Shown here: positions 19,818-30,449 of the stretch, piece by piece | Position numbering within the stretch: the stretch's first letter is position 1 | How the letters are laid out: the number at the start of each line of letters is the position of its first letter | Assembly: GCA_032718475.1 (NCBI GenBank) | Contig: JAUCBJ010006320.1 | Span: 1 to 35,515, forward strand | Direction: 5' to 3' | Source of the DNA: Nemertoderma westbladi | Lineage: Eukaryota; Xenacoelomorpha; Nemertodermatida; Nemertodermatidae | Length of the DNA stretch: 35,515 nt | Notes under the pieces: model-generated | Database searches by the model: none | The model's input: the letters and a program-made list of their open reading frames with translations, nothing else | Told to the model about the DNA's origin: nothing | Program-made: the position numbers and the translations under genes

Positions 19818-20337
19818 TGTGACGGGATCTACGGATCCCGGTTTATCCGTTTGGGTTTTCTATCCACGCGTCCCCGCCGTGTGTGAAAGGTAAAAGAGTT
19901 CTGATGTTGGGTAATATGTATAAAGGTATAATAGTCTGACAGTTGATATAATATAGTATGACACAATAGGTAATATATAATGGCGGTAGCGGACGGTGAC
20001 AGAAGTCCCCGTTCCACCCTACTGATCTGACTGAGTAAACTGAATGATATGATTACAGGTTACTGGTTATATTGCACGGTGGCCTTATTGCTACTCAATC
20101 GATGCCTTTCCCCCCTCTGATTGGTTGATACCCCTGTTGGCACCCTTTGGAGTGTTTCCCTTCACTCCCTGTGTTCTCTCTCGGTTAGGGGTTTGGCCCC
20201 TGACCCCTATTGTGTGTGCCTCCTTCCCACTCTTATTGGGATGGCACGAGTTGGTTAATTGCCCAATCTCGTGGCTCCCAATATTGCTTATCGGCTAATA
20301 ACTTTATGGGGTGTTGGCGGGATTGAATAAGCTAACA
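19818..20337 (-). repeat. 5' LTR of the BEL/Pao element
   Basis: 520 bp, identical to 12948-13467 by eye. On the sense strand it holds a CCAAT box (ATTGG on plus at 20120-20124) and a TATA-like TTATATATTA (plus 19971-19980), which would suit promoter use. I find no TGG-initial tRNA primer site within the 20 sense bases after the LTR. Confidence 0.96.
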
Positions 20338-20342
20338 CATGC
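20338..20342. repeat. Target-site duplication CATGC, right copy
   Basis: Matches 12943-12947 and marks the insertion point, only about 64 bp before the next tandem array. Confidence 0.92.
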
Positions 20343-20405
20343 AAACCAAACTTGAAAGATATGTATATAAAAGTAGTAGTTTAATTTCATTTCTTATGCG
20401 GACAA

Positions 20406-22806
20406 TATCAGCACCCATCATGCTGATACCGTGGCCAACACCCATCGTGTTGATACCGTGGCCAACACCCGTCGTGCTGATACCGTGGCCAACACCCATC
20501 GTGCTGATACCGTGGCCAACACCCATCGTGCTGATACCGTGGCCAGCACCCATCGTGCTGATACCGTGGCCAACACCCATCGTACTGATACCGTGGCCAA
20601 CACCCGTCGTGCTGATACCGTGGCCAACATCCATCGTGTTGATACGGTGGCCAACACCCTCCAATATCAGCACCCATTGTGCTGATACCGTGGCCAATAC
20701 CCTCCAATATCAGCACCCATCGTGCTGATACCATGGCCAGCACCCATCGTGCTGATACCGTGGCCAACACCCGTCGTGCTGATACCGTGGCCAACATCCA
20801 TCGTGTTGATACCGTGGCCAACACCCTCCAATATCAGCACCCATTGTGCTGATACCGTGGCCAATACCCTCCAATATCAGCACCCATTGTGCTGATACCG
20901 TGGCCAACACCCGTCGTGTTGAAACCGTGGCCAACACCCTCCAATATCAGCACCCATTGTGCTGATACCGTGGCCAACACCCTCCAATATCAGCACCCAT
21001 TGTGCTGATACCGTGGCCAACACCCTCCAATATCAGCACCCATTGTGCTGATACCGAGGCCAACACCCTCCAATATCAGCACCCATCGTGCTGATACCGT
21101 GGCCAACACCCATCGTGCTGATACCGTGGCCAACACCCTCCAATATCAGCACCCATCGTGCTGATACCATGACCAACACCCTCCAATATCAGCACCCATC
21201 GTGCTGATACCGTGGACAACACCCATCGTGTTGATATCGTGGCTAACACCCTCCAATATCAGCACCCATCGTGCTGATACCATGGCCAACACCCGTCGTG
21301 TTGATATCGTGGCCAACACCCTCCAATATCAGCACCCATCGTGCTGATACCATGCCCAACACCCGTCGTGCTGATACCGTGGCCAACATCCATCGTGTTG
21401 ATACCGTGGCCAACACCCTCCAATATCAGCACCCATTGTGCTGATACCGTGGCCAACACCCGTCGTGTTGATACCGTGGCCAACACCCTCCAATATCAGC
21501 ACCCATTGTGCTGATACCGTGGCCAACACCCTCCAATATCAGCACCCATTGTGCTGATACCGTGGCCAACACCCATCGTGCTGATACCGTGGCCAACACC
21601 CGTCGTGTTGATACCGTGGCCAACACCCTCCAATATCAGCACCCATTGTGCTGATACCGTGGCCAACACCCTCCAATATCAGCACCCATTGTGCTGATAC
21701 CGTGGCCAACACCCATCGTGCTGATACCGTGGCCAACCCCCGTCGTGTTGATACCGTGGCCAACACCCTCCAATATCAGCACCCATTGTGCTGATACCGT
21801 GGCCAACACCCTCCAATATCAGCACCCATTGTGCTGATACCGTGGCCAACACCCATCGTGTTGATACCGTGGCCAACACCCTCCAATATCAGCACCCATT
21901 GTGCTGATACCGTGGCCAACACCCTCCAATATCAGCACCCATTGTGCTGATACCGTGGCCAACACCCGTCGTGTTGATACCGTGGCCAACACCCTCCAAT
22001 ATCAGCACCCATTGTGCTGATACCGTGGCCAACACCCACCAATATCAGCACCCATTGTGCTGATACCGTGGCCAACACCCGTCGTGTTGATACCGTGGCC
22101 AACACCCTCCAATATCAGCACCCATTGTGCTGATACCGTGGCCAACACCCTCCAATATCAGCACCCATTGTGCTGATACCGTGGCCAACACCCATCGTGC
22201 TGATACCGTGGCCAACACCCGTCGTGCTGATACCGTGGCCAACATCCATCGTGTTGATACCGTGGCCAACACCCTCCAATATCAGCACCCATTGTGCTGA
22301 TACCGTGGCCAACACCCTCCAATATCAGCACCCATTGTGCTGATACCGTGGCCAACACCCGTCGTGTTGATACCGTGGCCAACACCCTCCAATATCAGCA
22401 CCCATTGTGCTGATACCGTGGCCAACACCCTCCACTATCAGCACCCATTGTGCTGATACCGCGGCCAACACCCATCGTGCTGATACCGTGGCCAACACCC
22501 TCCAATATCAGCACCCATCAGGCTGATACCATGGCCAACACCCTCCAATGTCAGCACCCATCGTGCTGATACCATGGCCAACTCCCTCCAATATCAGCAC
22601 CCATCGTGCCGATACCGTGGCCAACACCATCCAATATCAGCATCCATCGTGCTGATACCGTGGCCAACACCCTCCAATATCAGCACCCATCGTGCTGATA
22701 CCGAGGCCAACACCCTCCAATATCAGCACCCATCGTGCTGATACCATGGCCAACACCCTCCAATATCAGCACCCATCGTGCCGATACCGTGGCCAACACC
22801 CTCCAA
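20406..22806. repeat. 27/43-bp minisatellite with a hairpin in each long unit
   Basis: The array mixes 27-bp units (CCGTGGCCAACACCC plus ATCGTGCTGATA) and 43-bp units, which add 16 bases (CCAATATCAGCACCC type). In the 43-bp unit TATCAGCAC and GTGCTGATA form a perfect 9-bp stem around a 5-base CCATT or CCATC loop. I count about 36 such units. The 27-bp units dominate at the left edge (20420-20650) and 43-bp units dominate to the right. Pairs and triples of units recur as blocks. The many overlapping open frames on both strands reflect the repeat. Confidence 0.96.
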
Positions 22807-24160
22807 TTCGAACGTACAATGTTAATCCAATATATTTTTACTACTAGGTCGAGAGAGCTCGGGCATATAATATATTATTAATTGAGATTTAGTTACCTAA
22901 ACGCCGTGTGATATTCAGAAAGCGTATGTTTATTTATTTGGAGGAGGACTACATCTTGTATACGAAAGTTGTTGCAAACTCGATGACAGACACGTGGCTG
23001 ATTCTGGCTCTGTAAAAGAGAGATCCCCGCTAAAGTTCGTTAATTGTCATGTTTCTATTCGAGTTAGAGAGCCGACCACATCATAGGCCTGGAATAGATT
23101 CGTTTATGAAATTAAGTAGCCTTACAAGGAGTAGAAGAATATGGTGACAATAGAAGGACGTTGTTACGGCAACCTTGAATAAGTAACAGGTTCCCAGAGC
23201 CTCATGTAATCAACAAAGTAAAACATCACGGATTAGTGACGGTCTTACTAGTCAGTATAATTCAACTAGACAGTAGTGGAAGTATTACAGGGATGATTTA
23301 AATTACTTAAAGAAGATTAATTATTACCGTACAACACTGTATTACTGGAAAGGTAAGACGATAACTGATTCGCGTCGTTTTAGCAATAGCTTTTGGTGCT
23401 CAACTCAGGGACTCAGGCTACATCAGAAGAGGAGATACTGGAGCATACTATATCGAATAATTTTACTTTGAAATTATTAGAGAAAAATTCTGGAAGTCAT
23501 TTTGGTTTCGAAACATCGCTACTACAATTTTTTACCAATGGAATAAAAACTTATTTAATTTAGCTGTATTTATTAAGTAAGTTTCAGGATTCTTTCGCAT
23601 TAGAGATGCGATACTCCCTTTATTATAATTAATCCATTCCAATTTTTGGGTATCTGACTTTTCACCGCAACTATCGCGCTTAGGATTCTACTTAACTTCT
23701 GCAGTCGCCCGATTCCAATAAAACATCGATAGTTAGTGCAAGCTGGTGCACCTAGGAATGAAAGCTATTGATTGACTTTACCCTGACTAGATGTTGTGAA
23801 ACACCTACACAACAATCGCATGAAAGCTGTCTCCACATGTAAATCAATCTTTGAGGCAAGTGGTCCTTCTCAATGCTAGCTGGTGGATCTAATGCCGACC
23901 CATTGTATGCATCCAGACCCATTGTATGCATATATTGATAAAGAATTTAAGCGAGTGGTTAAGGCATGTAAATCGATAGTTGAGTTAAGACGGGATGCCA
24001 TGAGTGGTTTGGGGGTGGGGAGAAGGGGGGGGGGGGGGGGGGGGGGGGGGGGTATGTATGTATGTATGGACATGTAGAGAGGACTCCCACTGACTTAAAG
24101 TATCCAAAGTCACATTTTTTTGCTTATTCTTTTACATTTATTCCCTAAATGGGATGTTTT
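22807..24160. other. Spacer between arrays, no gene seen
   Basis: AT-rich, without a supported coding region. A 19-bp duplication containing GACCCATTGTATGCAT lies at about 23896-23933. The G28 tract near the right end is listed separately. Confidence 0.5.
24025..24052 (+). repeat. G28 homopolymer followed by TATG repeats
   Basis: An uninterrupted run of 28 G, preceded by GGGGGTGGGGAGAA and followed by four TATG units. The length as given depends on the quality of the assembly. Confidence 0.9.
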
Positions 24161-25023
24161 GTCTGGGCTGCTACTGTTGACCTGTAACTTTAACTTTTTG
24201 TCTGGGCTGCTACTGTTGACCTGTAACTTTAACTTTTTGTCTGGGCTGCTACTGTTGACCTGTAACTTTAACTTTTTGTCTGGGCTGCTACTGGTGACCT
24301 GTAACTTTAACTTTTTGTCTGGGCTACTACTGTTGACCTGTAACTTTAACTTTTTGTCTGGGCTGCTACTTTTGACCTGTAACTTTAACTTTTTGTCTGG
24401 GCTGCTACTGTTGACCTGTAACTTTAACTTTTTGTCTGGGCTGCTACTGTTGACCTGTAACTTTAACTTTTTGTCTGGGCTGCAACTGTTGACCTGTAAC
24501 TTTAACTTTTTGTCTGGGCTGCAACTGTTGACCTGTAACTTTAATAACTTTTTGTCTGGGCTACTACTGTTGACCTGTAACTTTAACTTTTTGTCTGGGC
24601 TACTACTGTTGACCTGTAACTTTAACTTTTTGTCTGGGCTGCTACTGTTGACCTGTAACTTTAACTTTTTGTCTGGGCTGCTACTGTTGACCTGTAACTT
24701 TAACTTTTTGTCTGGGCTGCTACTGTTGACCTGTAACTTTAACTTTTTGTCTGGGCTGCAACTGTTGACCTGTAACTTTAACTTTTTGCCTGGGCTGCAA
24801 CTGTTGACCTGTAACTTTAACTTTTTGTCTGGGCTACTACTGTTGACCTGTAACTTTAACTTTTTGTCTGGGCCTCTTACTATTGACCTGTAACTTTAAC
24901 TTTTTGTCTGGGCTGCAACTGTTGACCTGTAACTTTAACTTTTTGTCTGGGCCTCTTACTATTGACCTGTAACATTAACTTTTTGTCAGGGCTGCTACTG
25001 TTGACCTGTAACTTTAACTTTGT
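24161..25023. repeat. 39-bp tandem array
   Basis: About 22 units starting GTCTGGGCTGCTACTG and containing GTTGACCTGTAACTTT. The unit length is 13 codons, so one plus-strand frame stays open from 24120 to 24893 with a 13-residue repeat (LSGLLLLTCNFNF type). That frame has no ATG start near its beginning and no function that I recognise. Variants include TACTAC and TGCAAC for TGCTAC, one 3-base insertion near 24541-24547 that keeps the frame, and GGCCTCTTACTATTG units at the right end that break it. Confidence 0.96.
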
Positions 25024-25383
25024 GATCATTCTGTTTCTCTGTTCTCTGTTTCTCTGCTCATTTCACTTGTCCAGTCAATTTAAGTAAAACCTAAAACTAA
25101 TTCGCAATTCATTCGAACCACATTTTTTTTATTCTCTATTATCCAATATCAAAAATGATTAATAAAATAAAGTCAATAGAACAGGTTATTTAAATTTGAT
25201 TTATTTTCATTTACTTTAATTTCAGACGGGAGGCAGTTTGTTTGGTTGATACAAGTCATTCATCTTCCAATCCCATCTGTTTCTTGGAGTCTGTGTAAGA
25301 CAGGTCCCTTTAAATTAAAGTCATCTTGATGCCGTTCTAGTCAATTAATAGTGGAAGTCTTATAAATGAATTTGCTTCCCGTG

Positions 25384-25406
25384 AACGGAACACCGCGTGT
25401 TCCGTT
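25384..25406. repeat. Perfect 10-bp inverted repeat, 3-base spacer
   Basis: AACGGAACAC, spacer CGC, GTGTTCCGTT. It could form a compact hairpin or be a site for a dimeric protein. The spacing between GGAACA and TGTTCC is five bases, not the three of steroid-receptor elements. Confidence 0.7.
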
Positions 25407-26473
25407 TATGTTGTAAATTAGTGGGTCGCTCTCGGTGTATCTGATATATGGGGCTTTCAAGACTGAGGTTGTTTGTGGCTTATTACAAGGGCACCCAATG
25501 TGTCATAATATAGGCCCCATAAGAAACATGCCGGTAAGTTCTACAGTACCGCTATACAATAGGAACGAATACTGTTGTGTTCCTTGTCAATACACAGCGT
25601 AGCAAGTTTGCCCATTGTTGTGTTGCCTTGTTAACAAAGCGCCCAAGGCGGTTCACCCACTCTCAGGCCGCAGAGTCGGAGCCCCCATGCCCGGGGCCCT
25701 AGGTGAATTAAAGCCGGTCTATTTTGGCCTTATTCAAATATTTTGGGGCCGGGCTTGTCGGTGCAGCACCCGAACAATGCGATTAGCAGCCCCAAGTGAG
25801 CTAATGAGGGGCCCAACGGCAGGGGAGGCCACTTAGCTTGGCGCATTGTAACGACACCCTTTAGGAGACCGGAGCCCCCCCGCTGGGATCCGGTGCCCCC
25901 TCGACCCAGGGGTCTGTAGAGCCACGCCTAGCCATCCCGGCCACTCTATCGAAGCTACTTGTGTTTGATTTATGCTCGAGCACATGGGATCCGTAACAAA
26001 CCGCCCTAGCTTATTGACCTGACAGGAGTTTTGCGACTTAAACGTGAACCAACTCCAGAGGGGGTCTCTTAGTTCACCAATGAAGTGGGTAAACGATTTT
26101 AGTTACATAATCAATAATGGACGCCAATGATACTACAGTAACTGATTAATTATTGGATTTACGTTTTAAGTATATACCGGCAGATAGGGAGGGGGAGGGG
26201 GTCTTTTGACACAATCAAAATTCACCCCTTTCCAAGGGAATATCGAATCAAATAAATAAAACTGTTCCAGTTTTACTGACTTTAGTTTATTGTTTTGGTT
26301 CAATTAAGTGCGATTGTACACTTTAACAATGAGGTGAGATATTAAGTCGCCGAGATAGGATTTACATCATGCCCCCCCCTGTCTCAGTCTGGGTTGGTTT
26401 TAATAATCGCAGGATAAATATAGTACACACCATTATCGGTGTGGGCAGTTTTATTCCCTTAACAGATGGGGGT

Positions 26474-26492
26474 GGGGGGGGGGGGGGGGGGG
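26474..26492 (+). repeat. G19 homopolymer
   Basis: A run of 19 G, preceded by GATGGGGGT. It is the second long G tract in the window, with a similar G-rich leader. Confidence 0.9.
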
Positions 26493-26843
26493 TAGCCTTA
26501 GCATAAATTTTGGTTTGGGTCGAATTGGCTTTGTACGTTTATATGTCTGCCCGTCGTGTATGATGGATTCCAGAGAGAAAATAGTTAACAAATACGTCCA
26601 GGTCAGGCAAACCGTCGTACTATTTATTTACGACCATTTCGTGTCATTAACACACTGTATTACGGAGCCGAACCCCTAAAGGGACACTAACTTTTGTGAA
26701 CGACATACTAACTATGCTTCGATTGGCTAAACATTACTGATAATAAAAAATGCAATAGTAGCAGGTTTTTTAATTCAATATACAATGCTGTTGTTTAAAC
26801 TCAATAATGGATAACTTAAGTCGGTTTGAAGTTCTCTAGTCTA

Positions 26844-26857
26844 CCGCAAGAGGGCGA
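26844..26857 (+). promoter_or_regulatory. CTCF-like motif
   Basis: CCGCAAGAGGGCGA is a close match to the bilaterian CTCF core. Unlike the two near 10080 and 10230 it lies outside any repeat that I can see, about 7 kb from the 3' end of FoxG. A motif match only. Confidence 0.35.
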
Positions 26858-27051
26858 AATGTCTGAAAGTTAGATCTTTTACCCATTCCGTTATTTATGA
26901 TCCAGTAACGCAAGTTGAAACTTGTCATATTTGTGCTATAATACATCCTGTGTCTTTGTGGGGTCGGTGATCGGTCTGCAGTGCTGTATGTGGCGTGCTA
27001 CGAGAAGGCCCATAAGCCTTGAAAGTTAATATTTAGCACATCCAGCGGCGG

Positions 27052-29259
27052 GACATCTACAGTGGATGTTTGGTGTCTCTAAGATCTACGGTGGGTGTTT
27101 GGTGTCTCTAAGATCTACGGTGGGTGTTTGGTGTCTCTAAGATCTACGGTGGGTGTTTGGTGTCTCTAAGATCTACGGTGGGTGTTTGGTGTCTCTTAGA
27201 TTTATGGTGGGTGTTTGGTGTCTCTTAGTTCTACGGTGGGTGTTTGGTGTCTCTTAGATCTACGGTTGGTGTCTCATAGATCTACGGTGGGTGTTTGGTG
27301 TCTCTTAGATCTACGGTGGGTGTTTGGTGTCTCTTAGATCTACGGTTGGTGTCTCATAGATCTACGGTGGGTGTTTGGTGTCTCTTAGATCTACGGTTGG
27401 TGTCTCATAGATCTACGGTGGGTGTTTGGTGTCGCTTAGATCTACGGTGGGTGTTTGGTGTCTCTTAGATCTACGGTTGGTGTCTCATAGATCTACGGTG
27501 GGTGTTTGGTGTCTCTTAGATCTACGGTGGGTGCTTGGTGTCTCTTAGATCTACGGTTGGTGTCTCATAGATCTACGATGGGTGTTTGGTGTCTCTTAGA
27601 TCTACGGTGGGTGTTTGGTGTCTCTTAGATCTACGGTGGGTGCTTGGTGTCTCTTAGATCTACGGTTGGTGTCTCATAGATCTACGATGGGTGTTTGGTG
27701 TCTCTTAGATCTACGGTGGGTGTTTGGTGTCTCATAGATCTACGGTGGGTGTTTGGTGTCTCTTAGATCTACGGTGGGTGCTTGGTATCGCTTAGATCTA
27801 CGGTGGGTGTTTGGTGTCTCTTAGATCTACGGTGTGTGTTTGGTGTCTCTTAGATCTACGGTTGGTGTTTGGTGTCTCATAGATCTACGGTGGGTGTTTA
27901 GTGTCTCTTAGATCTACGGTTGGTGTCTCATAGATCTACGGTGGGTGTTTGGTGTCTCTTAGCTCTACGGTGGGTGTTTGGTGTCTCATAGATCTACGGT
28001 GGGTGTTTGGTGTCTCTTAGATCTATGGTGGGTGTTTGGTGTCTCATAGATCTACGGTGGGTGTTTGGTGTCTCATAGATCTACGGTGGGTGTTTGGTGT
28101 CTCTTAGATCTATGGTGGGTGTTTGGTGCCTCATAGATCTACGGTGGGTCTTTGGTGTCTCTTAGATCTACGGTGGGTGTTTGGTATATGGTGGTTGTTT
28201 GGTGTCTCTTAGATCTACGGTGGGTGTTTGGTGTCTCATAGATCTACGGTGGGTGTTTGGTGTCTCTTAGATCTATGGTGGGTGTTTGGTGCCTCATAGA
28301 TCTACGGTGGGTCTTTGGTGTCTCTTAGATCTACGGTGGGTGTTTGGTATATGGTGGTTGTTTGGTGTCTCTTAGATCTACGGTGGGTGCTTGGTATCGC
28401 TTAGATCTACGGTTGGTGTTTGGTGTCTCTTAGATCTATGGTGGGTGTTTGGCCTATCATCGGTGGTTGTTTGGTGTCTCTTAGATCTACGGTTGGTGTT
28501 TGGTGTCTCTTAGATCTACGGTGGGTGTTTGGTGTCTCTTAGATCTACGGTGGGTGTTTGGTGTCTCATAGATCTACGGTGGGTGTTTGGTGTCTCTTAG
28601 ATCTACGGTGGGTGTGTGATGTCTCTTAGATCTACGGTGGGTGTTTGGTGTCTCTTAGATCTACGGTGTGTGTTTTGGTGTCTCTTAGATCAACGGTTGG
28701 TGTTTGGTGTCTCTTAGATCTATGGTGTGTGTTTGGTGTCTCTTAGATCTACGGTGTGTGTTTGGTATCTCTTAGATCAACGGTGTGTGTTTGGAGTCTC
28801 TTAGATCTACGGTGTGTGTTTGGTGTCTCTTAGATCTACGGTGTGTGTTTGGTGTCTCTTAGATCTATGGTGTGTGTTTGGTATCTCTTAGATCTACGGT
28901 GTGTGTTTGGTATCTCTTAGATCAACGGTGTGTGTTTGGAGTCTCTTAGATCTACGGTGTGTGTTTGGTGTCTCTTAGATCTACGGTGTGTGTTTGGTGT
29001 CTCTTAGATCTACGGTGTGTGTTTGGTGTCTCTTAGATCTACGGTTGGTGTCTCTTAGATCTACGGTTGGTGTCTCTTAGATCTACGGTTGGTGTCTCTT
29101 AGATCTACGGTTGGTGTCTCTTAGATCTACGGTGTATGTTTGGTGTCTCTGAGATCTACTGTTGGTGTCTCTTAGATCTACGGTTGGCGTCTCATAGATC
29201 TACGGTGGGTGTTTGGTGTCTCACAGATCTACGGTGGGTGTTTGGTGTCTCATAGATCT
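27052..29259. repeat. 29/22-bp tandem array with internal sub-domains
   Basis: About 80 units built on AGATCTACGGTGGGTG and TTTGGTGTCTCTT (29 bp), plus shortened 22-bp units lacking GGGTGTTT. Sub-domains can be read along it: CTAAGATCT units at the left edge, mixed CTTAGATCT/CATAGATCT units to about 28640 with duplicated blocks containing GGTATATGGTGG (near 28184 and 28347), GTGTGTG-type units from about 28660 to 29040, then five short 22-bp units, then mixed units. Confidence 0.96.
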
Positions 29260-30449
29260 GTCACTATTGCTGATATATCACTATAAATTTACACAAATCA
29301 ACAAGTCAAGTCAATACTTCATGCGAAACTCAGAAACAACATTCTGATTGTCCCGCAGTTGTGTACTCTGTACATGTTTGCGTGTACGTACAAGTTACCC
29401 TATAGTGTACAAGCAAACAAGGTTTCTTAGTGCCCTTAAGGGCCTTCTTGTAAGACCAAGTGAGAAGGGCGTGGTTCAGAAATCCTGCGCCTCAGCAATT
29501 CCATCTAATGATTATTGAATTTCGCGATTTATAGCGAAAAACAAAATGTTTTTTCATCTGCATTTGTATTTGACACATAAGAATTCACTCGCCTCTTTGT
29601 CGATTTGTAAGTTATAAATATATCAGATTTGTTTGTGATACTATAGAAATTGTTTGAGAACAATACACGATCTGATATCACTTGAATCTTAACAATCTAC
29701 CCCCTACTTAGAAAGCATGTTTGTATTCCAGGTGTGTAGAGAAGGACGTGAATCAACTAGAATAGTTATTCAAACTATACAATATGTTATTGTGGTGCTA
29801 GATAATCTTTTAAAATAACTGTTCAGTTACAAACTGAAACTAAATTAGTTTTTGACTATGTTAATGAAACTCATTGTCATATAAAAAAAAATCGCTTGCG
29901 TATTGCCTTTTACTGGCTCTATAGTGTAAAATGGTTTGAAGGGGAGTGTATCTAATAAAATATCTAACCTTAACACAATTACAAAAAATAATGAGTTTCT
30001 CAAAATGATATTATTATTAGAAAACCTCTATTTGTGTTGACCAATTACGTAACAACACGTAGCTGAATCCTAAAGCGGAATATCTCAAAATTATCAAAAT
30101 ATTTTATCTTAAAAACTATATTTTAATTGCAACTTTCACATAATATATTCATTCTAATTTGTAAGGGTTTTCTATCAGTAAAGTTCCAACACCCAACATT
30201 CCTAAGAAATTAATAATTGTTAAATCTAGTTGGAAATGTCGTCAACATATTGTTGCTAAATACAAACAATTAATATAAAACAATAAATACAAACTATTTT
30301 ATTAAATCTTTGTCACTATTTTTATCCCATTAATCTGTGCCAAAAGTCAAAATTAAACCACTTATAATTGTTAGCAATTCATCAATTGACCGCGAAAAGG
30401 AGACACGAAGATGTGCAATTGTGCACAGGTGCTTAAACAGAAGTGTTCA
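29260..30449. other. AT-rich spacer, no gene seen
   Basis: No coding region is supported. A perfect 12-base palindrome GCCCTTAAGGGC lies at 29432-29443. The rest is AT-rich. Confidence 0.5.

Larger units (their letters stand above)
12948..20337 (-). mobile_element. BEL/Pao-type LTR retrotransposon, non-autonomous
   Basis: A complete 7,390-bp element on the minus strand with 520-bp LTRs beginning TG and ending CA, flanked by CATGC on both sides. In sense order it has the 5' LTR (19818-20337), a Gag-like N-terminal ORF (19738 to 18332), a Gag-protease ORF (18275 to 15120), an in-frame tail with a hydrophobic segment (15119 to 14754), a purine-rich non-coding tract with short tandem repeats, a G-rich polypurine tract and the 3' LTR (12948-13467). 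The Gag domain, zinc knuckles and a DSG protease followed by TPFGWMLSGP identify BEL/Pao. Reverse transcriptase, RNase H and integrase are absent; the remaining ~1.3 kb is far too short for them. It should rely on enzymes made by a related full-length copy. Its GC content is well above that of the host DNA. Confidence 0.93.
25024..27051. other. Gene-free stretch with GC-rich patch
   Basis: No supported coding region. Between about 25640 and 25940 the sequence is clearly GC-richer than its surroundings, with no recognisable RNA fold or domain. A perfect inverted repeat, a G19 tract and a CTCF-like word in this stretch are listed separately. Confidence 0.5.

Noticed and set aside
24120-24893. 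257-codon open frame with a Leu-rich 13-residue repeat
   Set aside because: No ATG start near its beginning, no known domain, and the frame is lost in the last units. Kept only as a low-interest observation.
25384-25406. Steroid-receptor response element
   Set aside because: The GGAACA and TGTTCC halves are five bases apart; the receptor element needs three.
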